Assembly (NCBI RefSeq): GCF_004328075.1
Contig: NZ_SJFN01000004.1
Coordinates: 169,928-213,760, forward strand
Length of the DNA stretch: 43,833 nucleotides
Direction of reading: 5' to 3'
Source of the DNA: Siculibacillus lacustris
GTDB lineage: Bacteria; Pseudomonadota; Alphaproteobacteria; Rhizobiales; Ancalomicrobiaceae
Under the pieces are notes generated by a model, which saw nothing but the letters and a program-made list of their open reading frames with translations, was not told the origin of the DNA and made no database searches. Of this stretch, positions 21,616 to 28,807 are shown in pieces. The position numbers and the translations under genes are program-made. The stretch's first letter is position 1; the number at the start of each line of letters is the position of its first letter.

Positions 21616-22071
21616 ATGAACGATTCCAGAGACAACGGGCCGCAGGACCGCGAAGATCCGCGCCGGAACAAACTCCTGCGGCGGCTGAAGCGCTACGCCC
21701 GTGATCGCGGCTCCCTGATCAGAGCTTACGCAGATCTGGTCGCCGGGTCGGTGCGCCGGTCGCCGTTATGGCGGGCGATCACGGCAGGTAATCTCGGCGA
21801 GATCTGGGCGAGTTTTTCCGATTGGCTCAATCGGCGACTCACGCCGGAACAACGGACCCTTCTCTTCGACGTCGTCTGCGTTCGCGGTCGCTACTGCGAA
21901 CGGAAGAAGGGCTACAAATTGCTCGCGGAAGCCGCTGCGGTCATTTGGGACATCTGGGGTGACGAACGCAGCGGCACGCTGATTCATATCGCCATCGGGA
22001 TCGCATTCGGCTTCTTCGACAAGTTCTGCGGCTGCGATTCGATGGCTGCTGCCGGCGCCCTGGTGGCGTGA
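21616..22071 (+). CDS. Unknown 151-residue protein
   Basis: I do not recognise this protein. The N-terminal 45 residues are strongly charged (Asp/Arg/Lys). A helical middle region follows (SPLWRAITAGNLGEIWASFSDWLNRRL). The C-terminal third has Cys residues (VVCVRGRYCERKKGYK and FCGCDSMAAAGALVA) and a hydrophobic stretch TLIHIAIGIAFGFFDKF that could be one membrane helix. The ribosome site is weak. Coding periodicity looks reasonable over the last 120 residues. It is divergent from the small membrane protein gene. Confidence 0.55.
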   Translation: MNDSRDNGPQDREDPRRNKLLRRLKRYARDRGSLIRAYADLVAGSVRRSPLWRAITAGNLGEIWASFSDWLNRRLTPEQRTLLFDVVCVRGRYCERKKGYKLLAEAAAVIWDIWGDERSGTLIHIAIGIAFGFFDKFCGCDSMAAAGALVA

Positions 22072-22123
22072 CCTTCTCGGCGGTCGGGACACTCGCCATT
22101 CGCGCAATTCTCTCCGCAAGCCC

Positions 22124-22152
22124 CTGGACGGACTTCCTAAATCGATTAGTGT
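22124..22152 (+). promoter_or_regulatory. Candidate promoter for the DUF1036 gene
   Basis: CTGGAC (22124-22129) and TAGTGT (22147-22152) with a 17-base spacer. Transcription would start near 22159. The short leader then holds a hairpin, CCGACGCCC (22161-22169) with GGGCGTCGG (22181-22189), just before the AGGGGGG ribosome site. Confidence 0.4.
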
Positions 22153-22203
22153 CGGCAGTTCCGACGCCCCGCAGGGAGGCGGGCGTCGGCAGGGGGGAAA
22201 GTC

Positions 22204-22635
22204 ATGCGGAAATTCGTGGTGTCGTGGGGACTGGCGATCGGGGCGCTGGCCGCGGTCGGGGGAGCCCCGAGCCGGGCGCAGGATTCGGGGCTGTTCGACT
22301 TCAGCGTCTGCAACGAGACGCGGTCCAAGGCGTCGGTGGCGATCTCGTCGCGCTATGCGCCGGGCTCGTCGGACTTCGTGGTGGCCGGCTGGTGGGTGGT
22401 CGAACCGGGCAGCTGCCGGCGCATCGGCGCCTATCCGCGCGGCCATTTCTACACCTTCGCCAAGGCCCCGAACGGCAATTTCTGGGGGCGCGGCGATCTC
22501 CATCTGTGCACCGAGCAGCCCGGTCCGTTCAAGCGGATCAACCTCAAGACCTACAAGTGTTCGAACGATCTCCTGAAGCCGTTCAACCACGTCGAGGTGG
22601 TCAAGAGCAGCTACGAATGGACGCTCAATCCGTGA
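22204..22635 (+). CDS. Secreted DUF1036 family protein
   Basis: A 143-residue exported protein. A signal peptide is clear (about residues 1-25, ending SRAQD). The mature part matches the DUF1036 pattern: FSVCNETRSKASVAIS, then GWWVVEPGSCRRI, then HFYTFAKAPNG and a C-terminal LHLCTEQPG...YKCSNDL. The four Cys residues probably form two disulfides in the periplasm. Function is unknown. A strong purine-rich ribosome site precedes the ATG. It is convergent with recF, with only 24 bases between them. Confidence 0.88.
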   Translation: MRKFVVSWGLAIGALAAVGGAPSRAQDSGLFDFSVCNETRSKASVAISSRYAPGSSDFVVAGWWVVEPGSCRRIGAYPRGHFYTFAKAPNGNFWGRGDLHLCTEQPGPFKRINLKTYKCSNDLLKPFNHVEVVKSSYEWTLNP

Positions 22636-22641
22636 CGGAGC

Positions 22642-22659
22642 GCCGTCCGGGGGGACGGC
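22642..22659. terminator. Short hairpin in the 24-base gap before recF end
   Basis: GCCGTCC (22642-22648) pairs with GGACGGC (22653-22659) around a GGGG loop, filling most of the gap between the convergent DUF1036 and recF genes. Confidence 0.45.
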
Positions 22660-23868
22660 TCAGGACCATGACGGGCGCCGGCGCAGGCCGGCGACCCCGA
22701 CGTCCCACACCACCGCGCGGTCGCCGAGTGCCGCAAAGGCCTCGGCGTCGGTGCCGGTCATCCAGCATTGCGAGCCGATCGCTTCGACCGCGTCGAACAA
22801 CTCGCCGCGCCGGCGCGGGTCGAGGTGGGCGGCGACCTCGTCGAGCAGCAGCAGCGGCGCGCGGCCGCAGGTCTCGCCGACCAGCCGGGCGTGGGCCAGC
22901 ACCAGACCGAGCAGCAGTGCCTTCTGCTCGCCGGTCGAGGACAGCGCCGCCGGCATCGCCTTGGGGCCGTGGTGGACCACCAGATCGGCGCGGTGCGGCC
23001 CGTCGAGGGTGCGCCCGGCGGCCTTGTCGCGGCGTCGGCCTTCGGTCAGGCGGGCGCGGTAGAGATCTTCGGCCTCCGCCGCCGGACCGCCGCCGGCCAC
23101 CGCCGCCTCGATCTCGCCTTCCAGCGCCAGATCGGCATGGGGGAACGGGCTGTCGAGGCGCGAAGCGGCGATCAGTCGGGCGAGGCAGGCGACCGTCTCG
23201 ACCCGCGCCGACGCGACCGCGATGCCGAGCTCGGCCATCTGGGTCTCGATGGCGGAGAGCCAATCGTGGTCGAGGCGGTCGTCCTCGAGCAGGCGGTTGC
23301 GGCCGCGCATCGCCTTCTCGAAGGCGGCGACGCGGCTGCCGTGGCCGGGATCGAGGGCCAGCACCAGCCGGTCGAGGAAGCGCCGGCGGTCGCCGGCCGG
23401 GCCGGTGAACAGGCCGTCCATCGCCGGGGTCAGCCACGACACCCGCAGAAAAGCCAGGAACTCGTCGGCCGAGCGGGCCGGTTCGCCGTCGATGCGGACG
23501 CGGCGGGCGCGGGCTTCGTCGTCGCCGACCCCGTCGGAGCCGGTGCCGAGCCGAACCCGGCCGTCGGGGCCGTCGATCTCGGCGAAGATCGTCCAGGCGC
23601 CGGGGCCGCCGCGCCGCGCCATCTCGTCGAGTCGGGCGCGCCGGAGGCCGCGGCCGGGGGTCAGCAGCGACAGGGCCTCGAGGACGTTGGTCTTGCCGGT
23701 GCCGTTGTCGCCGGCCAGCACCACGTGGCGGGCGTCGCCGTCGAGGGCGAGGGCGGCGTGGTTACGGAAGTCGCCGAGCCGCAGCGTGGTCACCGCGACG
23801 CGGGCGACGCTCGCGCGGGCGGGCGTCGCATCGGCGTCGTCGGCGCAGGCCACGGCGGGTGCGATCAC
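22660..23868 (-). CDS. recF: DNA replication and repair protein RecF
   Basis: An SMC-like ATPase that loads RecA at single-strand gaps with RecO and RecR. Visible features: TTLRLGDFRNHAALAL, Walker A GDNGTGKTNVLEALS, the signature SSTGEQKALLLGLVLA and Walker B PLLLLDEVAAHLD. The GTG at 23868 overlaps the stop of the DUF1192 gene (GTGA), which favours it as start and gives 402 residues. A second GTG at 23793 would give 377 residues, closer to the family norm, so the start is open. recF usually sits between dnaN and gyrB; here it is separated from gyrB by unrelated genes and faces the same way. Confidence 0.95.
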   Translation of the reverse strand: MIAPAVACADDADATPARASVARVAVTTLRLGDFRNHAALALDGDARHVVLAGDNGTGKTNVLEALSLLTPGRGLRRARLDEMARRGGPGAWTIFAEIDGPDGRVRLGTGSDGVGDDEARARRVRIDGEPARSADEFLAFLRVSWLTPAMDGLFTGPAGDRRRFLDRLVLALDPGHGSRVAAFEKAMRGRNRLLEDDRLDHDWLSAIETQMAELGIAVASARVETVACLARLIAASRLDSPFPHADLALEGEIEAAVAGGGPAAEAEDLYRARLTEGRRRDKAAGRTLDGPHRADLVVHHGPKAMPAALSSTGEQKALLLGLVLAHARLVGETCGRAPLLLLDEVAAHLDPRRRGELFDAVEAIGSQCWMTGTDAEAFAALGDRAVVWDVGVAGLRRRPSWS

Positions 23869-24056
23869 AGGCGGAACACCGCATCGGCCGCCGAGCGCGA
23901 GGCGCGCCGCGCCGCCACTTCGCGTTCCAGCCGTTCGATCTCGCCGCGCAACAGGGCGATGCGCTCCTCGAGTTCGCCGACCGAGACCAGCGACACGTCC
24001 TGGCCGATCTCGTGCGGGGGCTTCTTGGGAACGCGGTCGTCTTCGATCAGGGCCAT
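23865..24056 (-). CDS. DUF1192 family small coiled-coil protein
   Basis: A 63-residue conserved alphaproteobacterial protein of unknown function. The family pattern is clear: PHEIGQDVSLVSVGELEERI, then a heptad-like helix (LLRGEIERLEREVAARRASR) and a short SAADAVFRL end. It probably forms a coiled coil. It overlaps recF by 4 bases. In many Rhizobiales this family sits next to a quinone oxidoreductase gene, and one is found 1.3 kb away here. Confidence 0.9.
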   Translation of the reverse strand: MALIEDDRVPKKPPHEIGQDVSLVSVGELEERIALLRGEIERLEREVAARRASRSAADAVFRL

Positions 24057-24106
24057 GGGCGGCGTCCGAGGTTGCCGCGACGGGTTCGATCCCGGCGCGC
24101 CGGTGG

Positions 24107-24135
24107 AGTATAGGACGGGGAGCGCCGGGCCAAAA
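24107..24135 (-). promoter_or_regulatory. Candidate promoter for DUF1192-recF
   Basis: Minus strand -10 box TATACT (24112-24107) is close to consensus. TTTTGG (24135-24130) lies 17 bases upstream as a weak -35. The leader would be about 45 bases. Confidence 0.4.
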
Positions 24136-24174
24136 GGGTTCGACGCGCCGAGGACCGATCGGAGGGGCGCGGGG

Positions 24175-24735
24175 ATGGTCGAGGTCGTGGTCTACATCGC
24201 CCATTCGGTCGACGGATTGATCGCCGACCGGGCCGGCAGTCTCGACTGGCTGAAGCCGTGGGAAGCCGGCGACTACGGTTACGACGCCTTCTACGCCCGA
24301 ATCGACGCGGTGGTGATGGGGTCGACGACCTATCGCGAATGCCGGCGCTTTCCCGAATGGCCCTATCGCGGCAAGGCGGCGATGGTGATGACCAAGGGGC
24401 CGCGCATCGACGAGGACGGGCTCGCGGTGTTCGACGACCGCACCGCGGTGGAGATCGCCATCGATCTCGAACGCGCCGGGCTCGGGCGGATCTGGGTGGT
24501 CGGCGGCGGCGGGCCGATTCGCGCCTTCCTCGACGCCGGGCTGGTGCGGCGGATGCATCTGTTCCAGATTCCGGTGCTGCTCGGCGGCGGCACGCCGCTG
24601 TGGCCGCCGGGGCGCAAGGCCTGGTCGGCCACGGTCGACCGGGTGACCGCGCACCGCGACGGGGTGATCGAGACGGTTCTGGAAATCTCGAGCCCCGACG
24701 GCGGCGGGCGTGACAGGGGGCGGAGCGGGTTGTAG
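24175..24735 (+). CDS. RibD_C / dihydrofolate reductase-like protein
   Basis: A 186-residue NAD(P)H-dependent reductase-fold protein of the RibD C-terminal/YyaP group. Typical segments are VYIAHSVDGLIADRAGSLDWL at the N-terminus, DAVVMGSTTYRE, GRIWVVGGGGPIRAFLDAGLV (the dinucleotide loop) and RMHLFQIPVLLGGGTPLW. It starts at the ATG 24175 with GGAGG 9 bases upstream. The substrate is unknown; it lacks the deaminase domain of RibD and is unlikely to be the main folate or riboflavin enzyme. A cupin gene follows after 51 bases. Confidence 0.85.
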   Translation: MVEVVVYIAHSVDGLIADRAGSLDWLKPWEAGDYGYDAFYARIDAVVMGSTTYRECRRFPEWPYRGKAAMVMTKGPRIDEDGLAVFDDRTAVEIAIDLERAGLGRIWVVGGGGPIRAFLDAGLVRRMHLFQIPVLLGGGTPLWPPGRKAWSATVDRVTAHRDGVIETVLEISSPDGGGRDRGRSGL

Positions 24736-24786
24736 CGTCCGGGAACCGGCGCCGACGCACGCCGTGCCCCGCCGGAGGTCCGTCCG

Positions 24787-25257
24787 ATGCCGACACCGCC
24801 CGCCTTCGATCCCCGCGACGTCCCCGAATCGAACGCTTCGGCCCTGCCGGAGCCGTTCCGTACGCGCAACAGCCATCGCTGGTATCGCCGCCTCGGCGCG
24901 CATGCCGGATTGACCAACTTCGGCGTCAACCTGACCCGGATCGAGCCGGGCGGGCAATCCTCGGTGCGCCACGCCCATTCGGCCCAGGACGAATTCGTCT
25001 GGGTGGTGGCCGGCGAAGTGGTGCTGGAGACCGACGCCGGCACCCAGACGCTGGTCGCCGGGCAGTGCGCGGGCTTTCCCGCCGGCACCGGCGACGCTCA
25101 TCGCTTCGTCAACCGCTCGGCCTCGGATGCGACGATCCTGGTGATCGGCGACCGCACCGCCGGCGATCGGCTGACCTACCCCGACGACGACATCTCCGGC
25201 TATTTCGATTCCGACGGCAATTACCACTTCACTCGCAAGGACGGCTCGCGACCGTGA
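24787..25257 (+). CDS. Cupin-domain protein
   Basis: A 156-residue single-domain cupin. The metal-binding motifs are seen as RHAHSAQDEFVWVVAGEVVLE (H-x-H...E) and GFPAGTGDAHRFVNRS (His). The C-terminal DDISGYFDSDGNYHFTRKDG tail is common in a group of uncharacterised cupins. It could bind a divalent metal and a small sugar or acid, but no reaction can be assigned. It lies in a likely operon with the reductase upstream and the quinone oxidoreductase downstream. Confidence 0.85.
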   Translation: MPTPPAFDPRDVPESNASALPEPFRTRNSHRWYRRLGAHAGLTNFGVNLTRIEPGGQSSVRHAHSAQDEFVWVVAGEVVLETDAGTQTLVAGQCAGFPAGTGDAHRFVNRSASDATILVIGDRTAGDRLTYPDDDISGYFDSDGNYHFTRKDGSRP

Positions 25258-25312
25258 GCCGCCGTCCGGCGGTCCCGTCCGGGGTCGCCACCGTTCGAAG
25301 GATCTCCTCCCC

Positions 25313-26311
25313 ATGACCGACCTGCCCGAGACCCAGACCGTGATCGCCGTGCCGTCGCCGGGCGGACCCGAGGCGCTGGTCGCCGAGACGCGTCCGGTGC
25401 CGCAGCCGGGGCCGGGCGAGATTCTGGTCAAGATCGTCGCGGCCGGGGTCAACCGACCCGACGTGCTGCAGCGCGAGGGCGGTTATCCGCCGCCCAAGGG
25501 TGCCTCGGACATCCCCGGCCTGGAATTCTCCGGCCATGTCGTGGCCTGTGGCGACGGCGCGACGCGCTTCGCCTATGGCGATGCGGTGGTGGCGCTGGTG
25601 GCCGGCGGCGGCTACGCCGAATATGCCGTGGTGACCGAGACCAACGCCCTGCCGGTGCCGACCGGGCTCGGTCTGGTCGAGGCGGCGGGCCTGCCGGAGA
25701 CGGTGTTCACGGTGTGGTCGAACGTCTTCGACCGCGGCGGCCTGAAGGCCGGCGAGGTGTTCCTGGTGCACGGCGGCACCTCGGGGATCGGCGTCACCGC
25801 GATCCAGCTCGCCAAGGCCTTCGGCGCCACGGTGATCGCCACCGCCGGCGGAGCGGACAAGTGCGCGCGCTGCCGCGAGCTCGGCGCGGATCTGGCGATC
25901 GACTATCGCGCCCAGGACTTCGTCAAGGAGGTCAAGGACTTCACCCAAGGCCACGGCGCCGATCTGATCCTCGACATGGTCGGCGGCGACTATATCGAGC
26001 GCAATCACGAGGCCGCCGCGGTGGAAGGCCGGATCGTCCAGATCGCCTTCCTGCGCGGCTCCAAGGCGACGGTCAACTTCATGCGGATCATGCTCAAGCG
26101 GCTGACCCACACCGGCTCGACGTTGCGCGCCCGCGACACGGGGTTCAAGGCGGCGATCGCCCGGGCCGTCGAAGAGCGGGTGTGGCCGCTGGTGGTCGCC
26201 GGGGAGATGCGGCCGATCATCGATTCGACCTTCCCGCTGGCCCGGGCCGCCGACGCCCATCGGCGGATGGAGACCAACGCCCATGTCGGCAAGATCATCC
26301 TGACCGTGTGA
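25313..26311 (+). CDS. NAD(P)H quinone oxidoreductase (zeta-crystallin/PIG3-like)
   Basis: A 332-residue zinc-free medium-chain dehydrogenase/reductase. Visible are AAGVNRPDVLQREGGYPPP, PGLEFSGHV, LPETVFTVWSNVFDRGGL and the nucleotide-binding loop VHGGTSGIGVTAIQLA (about residues 148-163). The absence of the structural-zinc cysteines and the PETVFTVW motif place it with quinone oxidoreductases of the PIG3/QOR group. It probably reduces quinones or enals with NADPH in the cytoplasm. The end (GKIILTV) is complete. Confidence 0.9.
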   Translation: MTDLPETQTVIAVPSPGGPEALVAETRPVPQPGPGEILVKIVAAGVNRPDVLQREGGYPPPKGASDIPGLEFSGHVVACGDGATRFAYGDAVVALVAGGGYAEYAVVTETNALPVPTGLGLVEAAGLPETVFTVWSNVFDRGGLKAGEVFLVHGGTSGIGVTAIQLAKAFGATVIATAGGADKCARCRELGADLAIDYRAQDFVKEVKDFTQGHGADLILDMVGGDYIERNHEAAAVEGRIVQIAFLRGSKATVNFMRIMLKRLTHTGSTLRARDTGFKAAIARAVEERVWPLVVAGEMRPIIDSTFPLARAADAHRRMETNAHVGKIILTV

Positions 26312-26344
26312 AAGGCACAGGCTTCACGCCCGCGTGTCCCCCCT

Positions 26345-26382
26345 ATTGCGCAATTGCACGGGGAAGAGGCAGGGGCTATAAG
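26345..26382 (+). promoter_or_regulatory. Promoter and overlapping palindrome upstream of DUF1013/trcR
   Basis: TTGCAC (26354-26359) and TATAAG (26377-26382) with a 17-base spacer form a good sigma-70 promoter. A perfect 10-base palindrome ATTGCGCAAT (26345-26354) abuts and overlaps the -35 box, a typical place for an operator. The leader is about 75 bases. Confidence 0.55.
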
Positions 26383-26463
26383 GCGGTCATCTCCGATCAT
26401 TCGACGTGAAGTCCGCTTCCCCCCGCCGGCCGGCCGGGGAAAGCCTCGAGGAAGGTACATCCG

Positions 26464-27195
26464 ATGGCGACCCCGCTGAATACGCCGTTGATGCCCAAGG
26501 CGACCGCCGTGTGGCTGGTCGAGAACACCGCGCTGTCGTTCGACCAGATCGCCGCCTTCTGTCGGCTGCATCCGCTCGAGGTCAAGGCGATCGCCGACGG
26601 CGAGGCGGCCCAGGGCATCAAGGGTCTCGATCCGATCATGACCGGGCAATTGACCCGCGAGGAGATCGACAAGGCGGTGCGCCAGCCCGAACACCGGCTG
26701 AAGCTCGCCGACCCCAAGGTGCGGGTGCCGGAAGCCAAGCGCCGCGGCCCGCGCTACACCCCGGTGTCGCGCCGCCACGACCGGCCCAACGCCATCCTGT
26801 GGCTGTTGCGCAATCATCCCGAGCTGAAGGACGCGGCGATCATGCGTCTGGTCGGCACGACCAAGACGACGATCCAGCAGATCCGCGACCGCTCGCACTG
26901 GAACGCCGCCAATCTGGCGCCGTCGGATCCGGTGACGCTGGGCCTGTGCTCGCAGATCGAACTCGACTTCGAAGTCGAGAAGGCGGCGAAGTCGCTGCCG
27001 GCGCGCGAAGCGGGCGACCCGGGCGCGGCGACGCTGATGCCGATCGAGGAGTCGATCCCCGCCGAGCCGGCGTTCGGCGGCGACTACGGGTCCGGCGGCC
27101 GCGACCGCAGCGAGGAGATCGACGCCGACAAGGTGTTCGCCAAGCTGAAGTCGCTGAAGGGCCCCGAGCCCGACGACGACGACGCGGTGTTCTGA
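26464..27195 (+). CDS. trcR: DUF1013 family cell-cycle transcriptional regulator (TrcR-like)
   Basis: A 243-residue protein of the alphaproteobacterial DUF1013 family. The signature is clear: LMPKATAVWLVENTALSFDQIAAFC, then HPLEVKAIADGEAAQGIKGLDPI, then a second HTH-like segment AIMRLVGTTKTTIQQIRDRSHWN. Members have been described as TrcR, a transcription factor acting in the alphaproteobacterial cell cycle; I rely on memory for that link. The C-terminal 50 residues are acidic and low-complexity. A strong terminator follows. Confidence 0.9.
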   Translation: MATPLNTPLMPKATAVWLVENTALSFDQIAAFCRLHPLEVKAIADGEAAQGIKGLDPIMTGQLTREEIDKAVRQPEHRLKLADPKVRVPEAKRRGPRYTPVSRRHDRPNAILWLLRNHPELKDAAIMRLVGTTKTTIQQIRDRSHWNAANLAPSDPVTLGLCSQIELDFEVEKAAKSLPAREAGDPGAATLMPIEESIPAEPAFGGDYGSGGRDRSEEIDADKVFAKLKSLKGPEPDDDDAVF

Positions 27196-27218
27196 GCGGT
27201 CCACGACATTCGACGATC

Positions 27219-27250
27219 ACGGGCGGGAGCGATCCCGCCCGTTCGCGTTT
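27219..27250 (+). terminator. Terminator of the DUF1013 gene
   Basis: ACGGGCGGGA (27219-27228) pairs perfectly with TCCCGCCCGT (27233-27242) around a GCGA tetraloop, followed by a short T run (27248-27250). Confidence 0.6.
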
Positions 27251-27279
27251 CGGGGGCCCGGGCCTCGCCCTTGGTCCGA

Positions 27280-27308
27280 TTGCCAGCCGCGGGCGCGAGG
27301 ATTACAAT
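27280..27308 (+). promoter_or_regulatory. Sigma-70 promoter for the unknown 100-residue gene
   Basis: TTGCCA (27280-27285) and TACAAT (27303-27308) with a 17-base spacer. Both boxes match the consensus at five or four of six bases. Transcription would start near 27315, exactly at the first base of a 9-bp hairpin. Confidence 0.55.
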
Positions 27309-27314
27309 CGATTA

Positions 27315-27420
27315 GAAGGTCGGAGAGCCGACCTTCACGATCTCGGGCGACACCCGAGGCGGGGCGGCCCGCCTCCGCCGATCCGGCCGGGACTGCGGCC
27401 GCTTCCCGTGACACGGGAGG
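27315..27420 (+). ncRNA. Highly structured 5' leader (candidate cis-regulatory RNA)
   Basis: Four hairpins fit into about 105 bases. HP1: GAAGGTCGG (27315-27323) with CCGACCTTC (27328-27336), loop AGAG. HP2: CTCGGG (27342-27347) with CCCGAG (27353-27358). HP3: GAGGCGGG (27356-27363) with CCCGCCTC (27368-27375), loop GCGG. HP4: TCCCGT (27404-27409) with ACGGGA (27413-27418), loop GAC, which buries most of the GGGAGG ribosome site. HP2 and HP3 share 27356-27358, so they are mutually exclusive. I know of no named RNA family that this matches. Confidence 0.45.
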
Positions 27421-27428
27421 ACGGACAC

Positions 27429-27731
27429 ATGTTCGACGCCAGTGACAGAACCCTGAAACGCGCCCTCGACGAGTTGGGGCGGCGCATCCGGGCGCGGACG
27501 GACGACTTCCGCGAACGCGGAGAGTTCTCCGACGTCCATGCCGGGGTCTTCGAGGATCTCGAAGACCGGCGCGAAGCGCTGCGCGCCGCGGTCGACGCGG
27601 CGGTCGACGAAGGCCACACCGGCACGGCGCTGCTGCGCGAATCGCGCGCCGATCTCGACGCCCTGGTCGCCGACTTCGAAGGCATGCTGTTCCACACCGC
27701 GGCGGCGGAGATGCGGGCGCATCGCGCCTGA
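27429..27731 (+). CDS. Unknown 100-residue charged helical protein
   Basis: I do not recognise this family. The protein is soluble and very rich in Glu, Asp, Arg and Ala, with heptad-like spacing (LKRALDELGRRIRARTDDFRER and LEDRREALRAAVDAAVDEG), so it is probably an all-helical bundle or coiled coil. It ends FEGMLFHTAAAEMRAHRA. It has its own promoter and a structured leader whose last hairpin covers the ribosome site (GGGAGG, 8 bases ahead of the ATG). Codon use is like its neighbours. It is convergent with ubiG. Regulation at translation is the main inference. Confidence 0.7.
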   Translation: MFDASDRTLKRALDELGRRIRARTDDFRERGEFSDVHAGVFEDLEDRREALRAAVDAAVDEGHTGTALLRESRADLDALVADFEGMLFHTAAAEMRAHRA

Positions 27732-27795
27732 GGTGGTCGCGGGATGACGGCGCGGCGGGGCGGGAGGAGCCTCGGCGCGTCGGCCTCGGCGACGC

Positions 27796-28554
27796 TCAGG
27801 CTGCGGCGGGGCGTTCGGCGACCATCAGATAATTGACGTCGAGATCGCCGGCCTTCAGCGACCAGGTGCCGGCGAGCGGATCGAACACCATGCCGCAAGC
27901 GTCGAGCACGGCGAGGCCGGTCGCCTCGACGGCGCGGTTCAGTTCCTTCGGTGTGACGAATTTCGACCAGGTGTGGGTGCCGGGCGGCAGCCAGCGCAGC
28001 ACGTATTCGGCCCCGACGATCGCCAGGGCGAAGCTCTTGAGCGTGCGGTTGAGGGTGGCCAGCACCAGGAGCCCGCCGGGCCGCACCATCTTGGCGATCT
28101 CGCGCAGGAACAGCGGCAGATCGGCGACGTGTTCGACGATCTCCATCGCCACCACCACGTCGAAGGTCTCGTGCGCCGCGGCCAGGGCTTCGGCGGTATC
28201 GGCGCGCCAATCGGCGGTGACGCCCATCCGCTCGGCCTGGGCGCGGGCGGCGGCGATGTTGGCGGCGCCGGCGTCGACGCCGACCATGTCGGCCCCGAGG
28301 CGGGCGAGCGGCAGTGTGACCAGTCCGCCGCCGCAGCCGATGTCGAGGATGCGCAGGCCGGCGAGCGCGAGGCTGTCGTCGACGTCGCGGCCGAAGGCGC
28401 GGCAGATCTCCCGCTTCAGATAGGCGAGCCGGGTCGGATTGAGCCGATGCAGGGGTGCCATGCGACCGGCGGGATCCCACCAGTCGTCGGCCATGGCCTC
28501 GAAGTTGCGGATCTCGGCCGCGTCGACGGTGCCTCGGGCGTGGGGATCTGACAT
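27796..28554 (-). CDS. ubiG: Ubiquinone biosynthesis O-methyltransferase
   Basis: A 252-residue SAM-dependent enzyme that catalyses both O-methylations in ubiquinone synthesis. The conserved N-terminal FEAMADDWWDPAGRMAPLHRLNPTR is present. The SAM motif ILDIGCGGGLVTLPLARLGA follows at about residues 68-87, then VVAMEIVEHVADLPLFLREIAKMVRPGG and THTWSKFVTPKEL. I use the ATG at 28554, with AGGAG 8 bases ahead; a longer frame to 28632 adds 26 unconserved residues. It is divergent from lysC, a neighbour it keeps in many Rhizobiales. Confidence 0.96.
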   Translation of the reverse strand: MSDPHARGTVDAAEIRNFEAMADDWWDPAGRMAPLHRLNPTRLAYLKREICRAFGRDVDDSLALAGLRILDIGCGGGLVTLPLARLGADMVGVDAGAANIAAARAQAERMGVTADWRADTAEALAAAHETFDVVVAMEIVEHVADLPLFLREIAKMVRPGGLLVLATLNRTLKSFALAIVGAEYVLRWLPPGTHTWSKFVTPKELNRAVEATGLAVLDACGMVFDPLAGTWSLKAGDLDVNYLMVAERPAAA

Positions 28555-28673
28555 GGGATCGGCTCCTGCAGGCGGGATCGGCCCGCCTCTCGACGTCGCC
28601 CGCAAGGTCCACGTCGGGGCGCTCCGGGTCAAGGGGCGATCGCCTGCGCCGGGGCCGCCCCTCGGTACCCGAG

Positions 28674-28702
28674 TTGATCGAGCGGCGCGAAGCGGTTATG
28701 AA
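28674..28702 (+). promoter_or_regulatory. Candidate promoter for lysC
   Basis: TTGATC (28674-28679) and TATGAA (28697-28702) with a 17-base spacer, about 100 bases before the ATG at 28808. I see no clear promoter for ubiG in the rest of this 253-base gap. Confidence 0.5.
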
Positions 28703-28807
28703 GCGCCGTTTCCCCGGGGTCGCTCCCCGACGCCTCCCGCGTCGGTCGCGGACCCGTTCCCGTCGGGATCTCCCGGCAGTCCGCCCCACCCGAGAGGCCC
28801 GGCACCG

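Noticed and set aside
24078-24102. tRNA-like T-arm (GGGTTCGATCCC)
   Set aside because: No acceptor, D-arm or anticodon arm fits around it, and the upstream bases code for the DUF1192 start region.
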